Shown: piece by piece, positions 17,560 to 26,695 of the stretch | Layout: the number at the start of each line of letters is the position of its first letter | Position numbering within the stretch: position 1 is the first letter of the stretch | Source: an uncultured Opitutia bacterium | GTDB lineage: Bacteria; Verrucomicrobiota; Verrucomicrobiia; Opitutales; Opitutaceae | Assembly: GCA_903840415.1 (NCBI GenBank) | Contig: CAIMFY010000104.1 | Location: forward strand, 85,475 to 149,474 | Reading direction: 5' to 3' | Length of the DNA: 64,000 nucleotides | Notes under the pieces: model-generated | Databases searched by the model: none | What the model was told of the DNA's origin: nothing | The model's input: the letters and a program-made list of their open reading frames with translations, nothing else | Translations under genes and position numbers: made by a program

Positions 17560-18351
17560 ATGGCAGGTGGTGCATGGAAGGTAGCTTACGCGGACTTCGT
17601 CACTGCGATGATGGCGCTGTTCATGGTGCTCTGGATCTCCGCGCAGGATCAGAAAATCCTGATCGCCACCTCGAAATATTTTCAAAATCCCTTCCGTTCG
17701 CCGATCGACGCTTCCTCCGGCGTCATGCCGTTCAACAGCAACAAGACCTCCCAAAGTGAGGGCAAGGATCAAGGTGATGAAAAGGAGCAAAACCGCGACA
17801 AGCAGATTCAGATGACGTTTCTCAACTCCGTCGCCGCCGACTTCTACCGACTGATGAACCTCGACAAGGACTTGGAGAGCAAACCCATCGAAGTAGCCGT
17901 CACGACCGACGGCCTTCGCGTCACACTCTTCGATCGCGCCACGCAGCCGCTCTTCGTCAACGACTCCGCCGAATTCACGGAGTGGGGGAAGTTCATCATG
18001 CAGAATCTCGCCTGGACGATCGACCGCCATCGTTTCCACGTCGCCATTGAAGGTCACACTCGCGCTAAAATTATCTTCAAGAGCGACGATTACACTAGCT
18101 GGGAACTCTCTGCCGACCGCGCCAACTCCGCCCGGCGCAGCCTAGTCCATTTCGCGGTGGAGCCCGACCTCATCGTGCGCGTGACCGGCTACGCCGACAC
18201 CCGGCCGCTGAAGGGCGAGAAACCCGAATCTGAGGCCAACCAGCGCGTCAACATCAGCCTCACGCTCGACGCGAAGCCGCGGTTCAAGGACAGCAAGCTC
18301 GTCGACAAACCCGTGCCTGTGTCCGCCAAGGAACCGATCCCCACTTCATGA
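17560..18351 (+). CDS. motB: Flagellar motor stator protein MotB
   Basis: The single N-terminal membrane helix carries the proton-binding aspartate in AYADFVTAMMALFMVLW (Asp12). A charged linker follows, and then an OmpA-like peptidoglycan-binding domain (about 140-245, with IEGHTRAK and ELSADRANSARRSL). At 263 residues the length is normal. A near-perfect GGAGGATATC ribosome site precedes the start, and the stop overlaps the next small orf. Confidence 0.96.
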   Translation: MAGGAWKVAYADFVTAMMALFMVLWISAQDQKILIATSKYFQNPFRSPIDASSGVMPFNSNKTSQSEGKDQGDEKEQNRDKQIQMTFLNSVAADFYRLMNLDKDLESKPIEVAVTTDGLRVTLFDRATQPLFVNDSAEFTEWGKFIMQNLAWTIDRHRFHVAIEGHTRAKIIFKSDDYTSWELSADRANSARRSLVHFAVEPDLIVRVTGYADTRPLKGEKPESEANQRVNISLTLDAKPRFKDSKLVDKPVPVSAKEPIPTS

Positions 18352-18596
18352 ACTCTTTTCTGCAGGGAAAAAAGATTTTGGCGGCCGCGCCACTGACGCG
18401 CCCCACTTCTACCGCGCTGCCGCATGCTCCGTCGGCCCGGCCGTCGCAGCACTCGGGGTCGGCCCATGCCGCCGGCGGCGCCAGTGCCGCCCATGTCGAA
18501 GTCGTAAAGGAAGGCGACAAAGTGGTGCGACTAGTCGTGACTTGCGTGTGCGGCGAACACATCGAGATCGAGTGCCTCTATCCGGCGGGAAGTTGA
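18348..18596 (+). CDS. Small orf after motB with C-x-C motif (unknown)
   Basis: This 82-residue frame is coupled to motB by an ATGA overlap. The first 45 residues are Ser/Ala/Pro/His-rich and probably disordered. The end is a compact beta-like segment, VVRLVVTCVCGEHIEIECLYP, with cysteines spaced C-x-C-x7-C. It is not recognisable as FlgM or any flagellar family I know. The contrast between an ordered tail and a low-complexity head, plus the coupling, supports a real gene. Confidence 0.6.
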   Translation: MNSFLQGKKILAAAPLTRPTSTALPHAPSARPSQHSGSAHAAGGASAAHVEVVKEGDKVVRLVVTCVCGEHIEIECLYPAGS

Positions 18597-18715
18597 GGCA
18601 ACCCTGGTCGTCGACCGGCGTTTTGAGGGGCGACGGATGCTCGTTTCCCGCTCAGGAGCGGCGTTCCTTGCCGGCAATTCCTGCCGTTCTATTTTCGGTC
18701 CCGTGGCGGGCTGGC

Positions 18716-18740
18716 GGAAATATTTTCCAAGCGTATTTCC
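18716..18740 (+). repeat. Inverted repeat in the flgF leader
   Basis: GGAAATA (18716-18722) and TATTTCC (18734-18740) form a perfect 7-base dyad with an 11-base spacer in the AT-rich gap between the motB-linked orf and flgF. It lies about 50 bases upstream of a sigma-54-like element and could be an operator; the function is unknown. Confidence 0.4.
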
Positions 18741-18790
18741 GATAATTTTAATCGTCAGTTGTCTAGTGACTTGCGTTGGACTTACGGAGC

Positions 18791-18807
18791 TAGGCACGAC
18801 GCTGGCT
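18791..18807 (+). promoter_or_regulatory. Candidate sigma-54 promoter before flgF
   Basis: TAGGCACGACGCTGGCT has GG at 18793-18794 and GC at 18805-18806 (N10 spacing) and a full GGCACG -24 block; the -12 block is TGGC instead of TTGC. The predicted start, near 18818, is only about 5 bases from the flgF ATG. This matches the odd short-leader geometry seen before flhB. Confidence 0.35.
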
Positions 18808-18822
18808 TTATGGCAGCCGACC

Positions 18823-19575
18823 ATGAACGTCGGTCTCTATCAAAGTGCCGCTGCCCTCACCGCCTTGGAGCGGTGGCAGGACTTGGTGTCGCAAAATATC
18901 ACCTCCAGTCAGCAGACTGGCTATCGCAAGCGCACGATTAGTTTTTCGACGCAGGCCGCGGGCGAGTTGCAGGCCGATCCGAAGGCGCGCATCGGCAGCG
19001 AAGGTTCGACGCCGTCGCTCTTTCCGACGGCGATCTCGGGCATCAATTACATGACGGGTGAAATGCAGCCGACACGGGGCGAGTTCGACGTCGCGATCCA
19101 AGGCGAAGGTTTTTTTGAACTGCAGCGCCCGGACGGTTCGAAAGTTTACACTCGCAGCGGCGAATTCCGGATGCGCGAGGACCGCACCCTCGTCTCGTCG
19201 ACCGGTGACGAAGTGCTGAGCACTTCGGGTGCGCCGATCACATTGCTGCCGAATGGCGGATCGGTCACGATCAATCAAGATGGCTCAATTGCCCAGGGCG
19301 CGACCAATGTCGGCAAACTGGGCGTGATGAAATTTGCCGACAACTCGCGGCTCGTGCCGCTCAGCGGTGGATTTTTCGTGCCGGCGCCCGGCTCGCCTCC
19401 ACCGGAGTCGGTCGATCAACCCGTGCTGCTCCAAGGTTACCTTGAGGGCAGCAACGCCACGCCGCTGCGTGAAATGGTCGATCTAGTGCTTATTTCCCGC
19501 GCCTACGAGGCCAACCAAAAGATCATTACCACCGTTGATCAGCAGATGCAGAAGACGTTCGACGCTCTTGGCTGA
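18823..19575 (+). CDS. flgF: Flagellar basal-body rod protein FlgF
   Basis: I place the start at 18823, giving 250 residues that begin MNVGLYQSAAALTALERWQD. An earlier in-frame start would add 62 residues with no family resemblance. It carries the rod-protein N-terminal helix (LVSQNITSSQQTGYRKR), the central GEGFFELQRPDG motif, and the C-terminal D0 helix (LVLISRAYEANQKIITTVDQQMQKTF). The gene pair flgF-flgG supports the proximal-rod assignment. Confidence 0.93.
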   Translation: MNVGLYQSAAALTALERWQDLVSQNITSSQQTGYRKRTISFSTQAAGELQADPKARIGSEGSTPSLFPTAISGINYMTGEMQPTRGEFDVAIQGEGFFELQRPDGSKVYTRSGEFRMREDRTLVSSTGDEVLSTSGAPITLLPNGGSVTINQDGSIAQGATNVGKLGVMKFADNSRLVPLSGGFFVPAPGSPPPESVDQPVLLQGYLEGSNATPLREMVDLVLISRAYEANQKIITTVDQQMQKTFDALG

Positions 19576-19698
19576 ACGCCCTTTGCCCATGACTTCCCCA
19601 GACAGACAACCGCAATCACGACTGCATGGCCGAGCCCGCTATGGGGGCGGGCCGGCCCCTGCAGCCGGAATGCCTGCCGCCTTTAACCCCTCCGCCGC

Positions 19699-20484
19699 AT
19701 GAATCTCTCGCTCTACTCCGCCGCCACCGGCATGGAGGCGCAGCAGCTCAACCTGAACACGATCGCGAACAACCTCGCGAACGTGAACACCCCCGGCTTT
19801 AAGCGCAGCAAGATCGAGTTTCAGGATTTGCTTTACCAGAAACCCACGCGCGCCTCGGGCACGGATTCCGGCGGTGGCAATCTCGTGCCGACTGGCGTTG
19901 AGGTTGGCAACGGCTCCCGCGTTGCGGCCACATCGAAAGTTTTCACGCAGGGCCAGCTCACCGCGACCGGGGAAAAACTCGACGTCGCGATTCAGGGAGA
20001 TGGTTTTTTTGAGGTGCAGCGCCCCGACGGCACGATCGGTTTTACGCGGGATGGGTCGTTCAAGCTCAATGCCCAGGGCCAGGTCGTCACGGTCGACGGT
20101 CTGCCAGTGTTGAGCGGTTTTCAGCCCATTCCGCCCGGTGCCAATTCGGTCAGCATCGCTGAAAACGGGCAGGTGACTGTGCAGACCGCGACCGGCAGCC
20201 AGAGCTTTCGGCTCACGCTGGCGCGATTTGCCAATCCCTCTGGCCTGCAAAGTCTCGGGGGCAACCTCTACGCCGAGACCGCGGCCAGTGGCACCCCCGA
20301 AGTCGGCCAGCCCAGTGAGCAGGGTTTCGGTAGCACCGTGCAGGGTTATATCGAGTCCTCCAACGTCAATATCGTCGAGGAAATGGTAAACCTCATCACC
20401 GCGCAGCGCGCCTACGAGATCAACTCCAAGTCCATCCAGACCTCGGACGAGATGCTCCAAAACGTCGCGCAGATGAAACGCTGA
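19699..20484 (+). CDS. flgG: Flagellar distal rod protein FlgG
   Basis: This 261-residue protein matches FlgG closely. The N-terminus is MNLSLYSAATGMEAQQ with NTIANNLANVNTPGFKRSK, the GDGFFEVQRPDGTIGFTRDG motif lies mid-protein, and the C-terminus is EEMVNLITAQRAYEINSKSI. FlgG builds the distal rod. It is followed by flgA, flgH and flgI, the ring genes. Confidence 0.97.
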   Translation: MNLSLYSAATGMEAQQLNLNTIANNLANVNTPGFKRSKIEFQDLLYQKPTRASGTDSGGGNLVPTGVEVGNGSRVAATSKVFTQGQLTATGEKLDVAIQGDGFFEVQRPDGTIGFTRDGSFKLNAQGQVVTVDGLPVLSGFQPIPPGANSVSIAENGQVTVQTATGSQSFRLTLARFANPSGLQSLGGNLYAETAASGTPEVGQPSEQGFGSTVQGYIESSNVNIVEEMVNLITAQRAYEINSKSIQTSDEMLQNVAQMKR

Positions 20485-20485
20485 C

Positions 20486-21211
20486 ATGAGCCGCGCGAAT
20501 CTCATCTGCCGCGTCTGCTTCATCACTTTCCTGCTGGTGGCCGCGTGGAAACTTCGGGCCGACGACGGCCCCGCAGCGGCGACGCCGCTCACCCGCGAGG
20601 CGCTCCTCTCCACGCTGTCGCGCGATCTCACGGCGCACTTCAATCTCGAAGGCGACCTTCAAATCGAACTCGTCCGCGAATGGGTGCCGCCGGCGCGCGT
20701 CGCCTCTTCGTGGCAGGTCAGCGTGCTGGACTATCCCACGGTGCCTTCCTCCTCGATGCTCCTGCGCTGCCGCGTCTCCGCTGGAACTGCGTTCGTCGGC
20801 GAGCAAACCTTTGTCCTCCGCGCCTCGCTCTGGCGCGACGCCTGGGTCACACGCCAGCCACTGACGGCCGGTGCCGCGTTCGATCCGGCCATGCTCGATG
20901 CCCGCCGCGTCGATTTGCTGCGGGAGCGCGATGTGCTCCCCGCCGCCGTCGGCGATCGCTCTTTTATCTTTGCGCGGGCCGTGCCGGTGGGCCGCTTGCT
21001 CACGTGGCATGACATCGCGCGCCGCCCGCTCGTGAAGAAGGGCGAACTAGTCGAGGTGTCAGCTGTGGATGGCCTACTCCTCGTCACCATGAAGGCCCTC
21101 GCGATGGAAAATGGCGCGCAGGGCGACACCGTTACCGTCCGCAACCCCGAGTCACAGAAGAATTTCGCCGCCGTCGTCGTCGATGAAAACCATGTCAAAG
21201 TCCGCTTCTAA
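20486..21211 (+). CDS. flgA: P-ring assembly chaperone FlgA
   Basis: This 241-residue protein has a signal peptide (about 1-25). Its C-terminal SAF-type domain includes GRLLTWHDIARRPLVKKGELVEV and a closing FAAVVVDENHVKV. FlgA helps FlgI form the P ring in the periplasm. It starts one base after the flgG stop and overlaps flgH. Confidence 0.9.
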   Translation: MSRANLICRVCFITFLLVAAWKLRADDGPAAATPLTREALLSTLSRDLTAHFNLEGDLQIELVREWVPPARVASSWQVSVLDYPTVPSSSMLLRCRVSAGTAFVGEQTFVLRASLWRDAWVTRQPLTAGAAFDPAMLDARRVDLLRERDVLPAAVGDRSFIFARAVPVGRLLTWHDIARRPLVKKGELVEVSAVDGLLLVTMKALAMENGAQGDTVTVRNPESQKNFAAVVVDENHVKVRF

Positions 21212-21815
21212 GCTCGCGCTCGCCGCCGCTCTGTTCGTGGTCGCCGCCCGCGCTGATTCGCTCTGGCCCGCGGCCGGTGCTGGCGCGCAAGCTGGCATGG
21301 TCGCAGACCGCAAGGCCGCCGGCAAAGGCGACATCCTCACAATTGTGATCGATGAGTCCGCCGCCGCCACGAGTTCACAGAGCAAGAAATCTTCGCGCGA
21401 CTCCAGTATCGCCGACGCCGTCTCCCAGTTCATCTTCAATCCCGCCACCAGCGGACTTGGCACGCACGCCGGCGGCCTGCCTGGGACCAGCATCACCGGC
21501 AAAGCCAGCTACACCGGCGGCGGCGACGTCAGCAACACCCAGAGCCTCGTTGCGCGCGCCGCGGTGCTCGTTACCGATGTTCTCCCCAACGGCAACCTTG
21601 TCCTTGAGGGCGTGCGCGTCGTCACCTTTTCCGGCGAAACGCAATACGTCGTCCTCCACGGCCTCGTGCGCCCGGACGACATCGCCTACGGCAACACTGT
21701 CCAATCGAGCAACATCGCCGACGCCCGCGTCGAATTCCTCAGTGAGGGTTCACTCACTGATGCCCAAAAGCGCGGTTGGCTGGCGAAGGTATACGAAACG
21801 CTGCGCCCCATCTGA
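21192..21815 (+). CDS. flgH: Flagellar L-ring protein FlgH without lipobox
   Basis: FlgH forms the outer-membrane L ring. The conserved core is present (GDILTIVIDESAAATSSQSKK, then the C-terminal part with NGNLVLEGVRVVTFSGETQYVVLHGLVRPDDI). I prefer the ATG at 21192 (207 residues), though an ATG 9 bases upstream is possible. The N-terminus is a signal peptide ending near ARADS. The mature protein contains no cysteine at all, so the lipid anchor of classical FlgH is absent. Confidence 0.92.
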   Translation: MSKSASKLALAAALFVVAARADSLWPAAGAGAQAGMVADRKAAGKGDILTIVIDESAAATSSQSKKSSRDSSIADAVSQFIFNPATSGLGTHAGGLPGTSITGKASYTGGGDVSNTQSLVARAAVLVTDVLPNGNLVLEGVRVVTFSGETQYVVLHGLVRPDDIAYGNTVQSSNIADARVEFLSEGSLTDAQKRGWLAKVYETLRPI

Positions 21816-21827
21816 GGGTTTCCTGAC

Positions 21828-22928
21828 ATGACACGGATGTTAAAATATTTTCTGACCGCCGCGCTCCTTGCGCCGCTCGCGCTCTCCGCCTCGCGCGTGA
21901 AAGATCTCACGCTCGTCGAGGGTGGCCGCGACAACCAACTCGTCGGTTACGGTATCGTGGTCGGTCTGGCCGGCGACGGCGACAGCAACGCCGCCGCCAC
22001 GTTGCGCAGCGTCGCCAACATTCTCCAACGTTACGGTCTCCAGCTCAACCCTACCGACATCAAGGCGAAGAACGCCGCCGCCGTGATGATCACTTCGGAC
22101 CTCGGCGCCTTCCTCAAGCCCGGCGCGCGGATCGACGTCAATGTCGCCTCGATGGGTGACGCGAAGTCGCTGCAGGGTGGGGTGCTCCTCCAGACTCCGC
22201 TCCTCGGTGCCGACGGCCGCGTCTACGCCGTCGCGCAGGGTCCCGTGGCTATCGGCGGATTTCTCGGCGGCACCGGCGGCGCGGGTGGTGCGACCGTGCA
22301 AAAAAATCATCCCACCGTCGGCAACATTTCCAGCGGCGCGATCGTGGAGCGCGAGATTCCGGCGACATTCGTGCACGACAACACCCTCCGCCTTCTCCTG
22401 CACAATCCCGACTACACTTCCGCCTCGCGCCTCGCCGACGCGATCAACCTCCGCTGGGTCGGCAGTGCGCTGCCCGTCGATGCGGCCACGGTGACCGTGA
22501 CGCTCCCCGCCGACTACCGCGGCCGCGACGTCGCGTTCATCGCCGACCTCGGCCAGATTGAGTCCGTGCCCGACACGCTGGCACGCATCGTCATCAACGA
22601 GCGCACCGGCACCATCGTTGCGACCTCGACCGTCCGCCTCTCGCAAGTCGCCATCGCCCACGGCTCGCTCACGATCACGGTCACCAACCAGCAAGGCGTC
22701 AGCCAGCCGAACTCCTTCAACAATTCCGGACAGACGACGCAGGTGTCGAGCACCCAGACCGCGGTCAACGAGGGCAAGGGCAGCTTCATCATCTTCTCGG
22801 AGCAGCCGACGATCGAGCGCCTCGCCGCTGCGCTCAACGCCCTCGGCGTCTCCACGCGCGAGATGATGGCGATCTTTCAGACCCTCAAGCGCAGCGGCGC
22901 ACTCCAAGCCGAGCTCGTGATCAACTGA
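21828..22928 (+). CDS. flgI: Flagellar P-ring protein FlgI
   Basis: This 366-residue periplasmic ring protein has a signal peptide (about 1-20), then SRVKDLTLVEGGRDNQLVGYG and GLAGDGDSN, and the family C-terminus with LNALGVSTREMMAIFQTLKR. The length and every block match FlgI. It sits between flgH and flgJ. Confidence 0.97.
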   Translation: MTRMLKYFLTAALLAPLALSASRVKDLTLVEGGRDNQLVGYGIVVGLAGDGDSNAAATLRSVANILQRYGLQLNPTDIKAKNAAAVMITSDLGAFLKPGARIDVNVASMGDAKSLQGGVLLQTPLLGADGRVYAVAQGPVAIGGFLGGTGGAGGATVQKNHPTVGNISSGAIVEREIPATFVHDNTLRLLLHNPDYTSASRLADAINLRWVGSALPVDAATVTVTLPADYRGRDVAFIADLGQIESVPDTLARIVINERTGTIVATSTVRLSQVAIAHGSLTITVTNQQGVSQPNSFNNSGQTTQVSSTQTAVNEGKGSFIIFSEQPTIERLAAALNALGVSTREMMAIFQTLKRSGALQAELVIN

Positions 22929-22931
22929 GCC

Positions 22932-23318
22932 ATGAACATCGCCGCACTCGCCAGTCCTGCCGCCCCCGCGAAATCGATCGCACTCTCGAACATCGAGCAC
23001 GCCCGCGCCGCCCGGCTCACCGGCGGCGGCCTGCGCATGGCCTCGCCCGCCGAGCAGCGCGCGGCCGTCGGAGCGCAATTCGAGGCCATCTTCGTTCGCC
23101 AGATGCTCGGCAAGACGATGTCGTCCATGATGGGCTCGGGCGACAGCACCGCCGGCAGTGTTTACGGCGATCTCATCACCGACACGCTCGCGAAATCCCT
23201 CACCGCCGGCTCGGGCCTCGGCCTTGGCCGCATGATCGAACAGCAACTTACGCCGCGCGGCCTGCCCGCCGCAGCGGCCGACGCTCCCGCCGCCGCCCCA
23301 ACCCGGGCGCCCTCATGA
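22932..23318 (+). CDS. flgJ: Rod-binding protein FlgJ (N-terminal domain only)
   Basis: The 128-residue product holds only the rod-capping half of FlgJ (EQRAAVGAQFEAIFVRQMLGKTMSSM, then GSVYGDLITDTLAKSL). It has no muramidase domain, as in many non-enteric bacteria, so a separate lytic enzyme must open the peptidoglycan. It overlaps flgN by ATGA. Confidence 0.9.
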   Translation: MNIAALASPAAPAKSIALSNIEHARAARLTGGGLRMASPAEQRAAVGAQFEAIFVRQMLGKTMSSMMGSGDSTAGSVYGDLITDTLAKSLTAGSGLGLGRMIEQQLTPRGLPAAAADAPAAAPTRAPS

Positions 23319-23812
23319 AAACCCACTGGGAATTTATCGCCGAATGCCTCCGGCACGAACTCGCCGACTATGGCGGCCTCCTGCACCTCTTCGAGGCGCA
23401 GCAACGCGCTCTCTTCGATCGCAACCCCGATGCCGTCCTCGGCTACGCCTCCGAAATCGATCGCCAAGCCGGCGCCCTCTCCGATTGCCGCACGCGCCGC
23501 GAGGAGGTCGTCGCCGCGTTTGCCGTCGCCAACGATCGCCCCGCCACCTCCACCCTCCGCGCGCTATTGCCGTTGATCGAGAACGAGGCCCGCCCGCTGC
23601 TCGAAGCGTTGATCAACGAAGTCAATGCGCTCCTCCACCGCGTCCGCCGCATGAGCCGCCACAACCACATGCTCCTGTCGCGGGCAGTTGAGGTGCACCA
23701 AGAAACACTTTCGCAGCTCCGCCCTCACGCGTTTATGAAAACTTATTCGCCGGCGGGTCGCCTTTCCGTCGCGGCAACGCGCCCGCCCGCCACCTTGCGC
23801 GCCGCGGGATAA
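23315..23812 (+). CDS. flgN: FlgN-like export chaperone
   Basis: This 165-residue helical protein lies directly before flgK and flgL. The pattern of a long N-terminal helix hairpin and a C-terminal helix fits FlgN, the chaperone that keeps the hook-filament junction proteins export-ready. Sequence signatures are weak in this family, so the call rests mainly on size, helical character and position. Confidence 0.72.
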   Translation: MKTHWEFIAECLRHELADYGGLLHLFEAQQRALFDRNPDAVLGYASEIDRQAGALSDCRTRREEVVAAFAVANDRPATSTLRALLPLIENEARPLLEALINEVNALLHRVRRMSRHNHMLLSRAVEVHQETLSQLRPHAFMKTYSPAGRLSVAATRPPATLRAAG

Positions 23813-23846
23813 TCAGCCTTTCGATCCAGCCCCTCTTCTCCCCTCC

Positions 23847-25259
23847 ATGTCCGGCCTCTTCGCCAGCCTTAACGCTTCCGTCAGCGCCCTCTCCGCCCAG
23901 AGTCGCGCCGTCGAGATCACGGGTAAAAATTTGGCGAACGTGAACAACTCCAAATATGCGCGCCAGCAAGTCATCCTCGGCGATCTCGGCACTGTGCAGA
24001 CCGCCGAAGGCCCCGAGAGCATGGGCCTCACGGTGCTTGGCGTGGAACAGATGCGCGATTCGCTCCTCGATCAACAGGTGATGCGTGAGTCGGCGCTTTC
24101 CTCCGGCTATCAGGCAGAGCAGTCGGCCTATCAGCGCGCTCAAGCCGGTCTCGGCCAGAGTATAGCTAGCACCAGCGCCGCTGGCACCGCGAGCAGCACC
24201 AACTCGAACGGCATCGGTGCCGCCCTCGACGACTTTTTCAACTCGTTCCAAAGCTTTGCCTCCAATCCGACCGATACCGGCCAGCGCCAGAGCCTCCTTC
24301 AAAGCACCTCGATCCTTACCGATCGACTGCAACTCACCGACCAGCGCCTCGCACAGGTGCAGAGCGATTTGGGAACGCAGGTCAGCACCGACGTCACGAC
24401 GGTCAACGGCCTCCTCCAGACCGTCGCCGACCTCAACGGTCAGATTGGTCGTTTCGAAATTACCCAGCCCGGCTCCGCCGTCGATCTTCGCGACCAGCGC
24501 CAGGCCATCCTTGAGCAACTCGCCACCAAGCTTCCGATCGAAGTGCGCAATGCCAATGCCGCCCAGATTCAAGTGGTCGCGAAGGACAGTTCCGGTGCGG
24601 ATGTTGTGCTCGTCGATCTCGCCACGGTGAAAGGCACCGTCGCTTTCGACGGCACCCAAATCACCGCCGGCACCTCCGCCACGCCTCTCGCTCTAACTAG
24701 CGGCTCGATGCAAGGCGCCCTCAATGCCCGCGACGGCGGCGTGAAAAATCTGCGCGACAATCTTGATGCTCTCGCCAGCCAACTCGTCACCAGCGTCAAC
24801 GCGGCCTACAATCCCACCGGCACCACTGGTGATTTCTTCAACGCGGCTGGCACCACTGCCGGCACCATCGCACTCACGAGTGGTGTCACCGCCGCCAATC
24901 TCAAGGCTAGCACCGGCGGCACCGCCGGCGACAACACCGTCGCCCTCGCGATCGCGCAACTCGCGAACCAGAAATTTTCCACCGCCAGCGGTGATGCGAT
25001 CGACGGCACGTTCAGCGGTTTCTACGCCACCACGGTCAGCGACCTCGGACAGTCGCTTTCCGGTGCCAACAGCCGCGTCGACGACCAAAGTCAGATCGAG
25101 CAGATTGTCCGCACCCAACGCGACGGCGTGAGCGGCGTTTCCCTCGATGAGGAGATGGCCAACCTCATGAAATACCAGCGCGCGTTCCAAGCCTCGTCGC
25201 GCGTCTTCTCCACCATCGACACGTTGCTCGACAACGTCGTCAACACCCTCGGCAAATAA
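23847..25259 (+). CDS. flgK: Hook-filament junction protein FlgK (HAP1)
   Basis: This 470-residue protein has the rod/hook-family N-terminus (VEITGKNLANVNNSKYARQQV), the FlgK-type extended coiled region (about 85-200), a Thr/Ala/Gly-rich middle, and the C-terminal D0 helix (LDEEMANLMKYQRAFQASSRVFSTIDTLLD, cited as a landmark at about 432-461). It joins hook to filament. It is 5 bases from flgL. Confidence 0.96.
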   Translation: MSGLFASLNASVSALSAQSRAVEITGKNLANVNNSKYARQQVILGDLGTVQTAEGPESMGLTVLGVEQMRDSLLDQQVMRESALSSGYQAEQSAYQRAQAGLGQSIASTSAAGTASSTNSNGIGAALDDFFNSFQSFASNPTDTGQRQSLLQSTSILTDRLQLTDQRLAQVQSDLGTQVSTDVTTVNGLLQTVADLNGQIGRFEITQPGSAVDLRDQRQAILEQLATKLPIEVRNANAAQIQVVAKDSSGADVVLVDLATVKGTVAFDGTQITAGTSATPLALTSGSMQGALNARDGGVKNLRDNLDALASQLVTSVNAAYNPTGTTGDFFNAAGTTAGTIALTSGVTAANLKASTGGTAGDNTVALAIAQLANQKFSTASGDAIDGTFSGFYATTVSDLGQSLSGANSRVDDQSQIEQIVRTQRDGVSGVSLDEEMANLMKYQRAFQASSRVFSTIDTLLDNVVNTLGK

Positions 25260-25264
25260 TCCCC

Positions 25265-26161
25265 ATGCGCGTCTCCAGCAACACGGTTTCCGACGGCATC
25301 GTCCGCCAAATCCAGCAACTCAGCAGCCAGCAGGCGAAGTTGCAGACGCAGGTTGGCACTGGTCTGCGTATCAGCCAGCCTGAAGACGATCCCGCCGCCG
25401 TCGGCCGCGTGCTCAACCTCCAAAGCGAGCGCCGGCAGCTCACGCAGTTCGGCAACAACGCGACGCGCGCCCTCGAACTTTCCCAAGCCTCCGCCTCCGG
25501 TCTGCAAGGCATCAAGAAAATCTCCGACCGTGCCGGTGAACTCGCCACCCTTGGCACGGGCGCGATCGGGGCCAGTGCGATGGCGGGTTACGGCGCCGAA
25601 GCCGGCCAGCTCGTCGAGCAGGCCCTCCAATCCGCCAACACCCGCTTTAACGGCGACTACATTTACGCCGGCAGCAAACTCGACTCGCCCCCCTTCGTCG
25701 CCACGCGCGACGCCAACGGCCAGATCACTTCTGTCACCTACGCGGGCGACGCTACGCAGACCTCGATCCCGGTTTCCGAGGCGTCGAACGTCACTCCCGG
25801 CACGGATGGCGCCACGAACAGCGGTATCGCCGATTTTATCAACCACCTCATCACTCTCCGCGACTCCCTCAACTCCGGTAGCACCACTGGCGTTACTGCC
25901 GTTCAGCCTGCTCTCACCACGAGCGAAGACATGCTCGTCTCCACCATCGCCGACAACGGCGGCGTGCAGACCCGCATCGAGGCCAGCCAATCCCAGCAAA
26001 CCGACCGCACCACCAGCCTCGATACCCTCATCTCCAGCGAGACCGATGCCGACCTCCCCAGCACGATCGTCAAGCTCACCCAGACTCAGACGGCCTATCA
26101 GGCGGCCCTCCAGTCCGCCGCGAACATCATGAAACTTTCCCTCATGGATTACCTCAAGTAA
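25265..26161 (+). CDS. flgL: Hook-filament junction protein FlgL (HAP3)
   Basis: This 298-residue flagellin-fold protein starts MRVSSNTVSDGIVRQIQQLS and ends AYQAALQSAANIMKLSLMDYL, the characteristic FlgL termini. It follows flgK. There is no Shine-Dalgarno sequence; the leader reads AATCCCC directly before the ATG. Confidence 0.95.
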   Translation: MRVSSNTVSDGIVRQIQQLSSQQAKLQTQVGTGLRISQPEDDPAAVGRVLNLQSERRQLTQFGNNATRALELSQASASGLQGIKKISDRAGELATLGTGAIGASAMAGYGAEAGQLVEQALQSANTRFNGDYIYAGSKLDSPPFVATRDANGQITSVTYAGDATQTSIPVSEASNVTPGTDGATNSGIADFINHLITLRDSLNSGSTTGVTAVQPALTTSEDMLVSTIADNGGVQTRIEASQSQQTDRTTSLDTLISSETDADLPSTIVKLTQTQTAYQAALQSAANIMKLSLMDYLK

Positions 26162-26217
26162 TCCGCGCCCAGCGTTTTCAGAAATCTAAAAATCCACCAT
26201 CCAACAACGATCATCCC

Positions 26218-26685
26218 ATGAAGGTCCTGCCCGAACTTTACCCCACCGATTTCGACACCCCGCCAGCGAACGAGATTCTCCTCCCCCGCGGCATCATCGG
26301 CTTTGGCGCCTACACGCGCGCCGAGTTGCTCTACCTCCCCGACCACCTCCCGTTTCTCTGGATGAAACTTCATGGTGCGACTGACCACATCCACTTCATC
26401 GTCATCGAACCCGGCGGGATCGTGCCTGGCTACGAACCGGAGTTGTTTAACGAAGACGCTGACGGCCTCGATCTGCGCTCGCCCGCCGAGGCGATGATCC
26501 TCAACGTCGTCACTCTCCAGCGCCAAAACCCCGTCGAAGCCACCGCCAATCTCATCGGCCCCATCGTCGTCAACCGCCGCACCCGCCTCGGGCGCCAGCT
26601 CGTCATCTCCAACTATTCGCGCTACAGCGCGCACCACCCTCTCGTCGAAAATCCGCAGGCCCCCGTCGCCCTGCGCATCGCCTGA
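26218..26685 (+). CDS. fliW: Flagellar assembly factor FliW
   Basis: FliW binds CsrA and flagellin in a partner switch that matches flagellin translation to export. The 155-residue product has the FliW beta-barrel layout with [22 protein letters not shown] near the N-terminus and [22 protein letters not shown] at the C-terminus. It is followed 10 bases later by csrA and then flagellin, the complete partner-switch set. Confidence 0.95.
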   Translation: MKVLPELYPTDFDTPPANEILLPRGIIGFGAYTRAELLYLPDHLPFLWMKLHGATDHIHFIVIEPGGIVPGYEPELFNEDADGLDLRSPAEAMILNVVTLQRQNPVEATANLIGPIVVNRRTRLGRQLVISNYSRYSAHHPLVENPQAPVALRIA

Positions 26686-26695
26686 GCTCCCCGCC

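Noticed and set aside
18637..18822. 62-residue N-terminal extension of FlgF
   Set aside because: It has no similarity to rod proteins and runs through an AT-rich regulatory gap; the ATG at 18823 gives the standard N-terminus.
19634..19652. GC hairpin between flgF and flgG as a terminator
   Set aside because: The stem is only 6 bases and no T run follows; flgG is expected to be co-transcribed with flgF.
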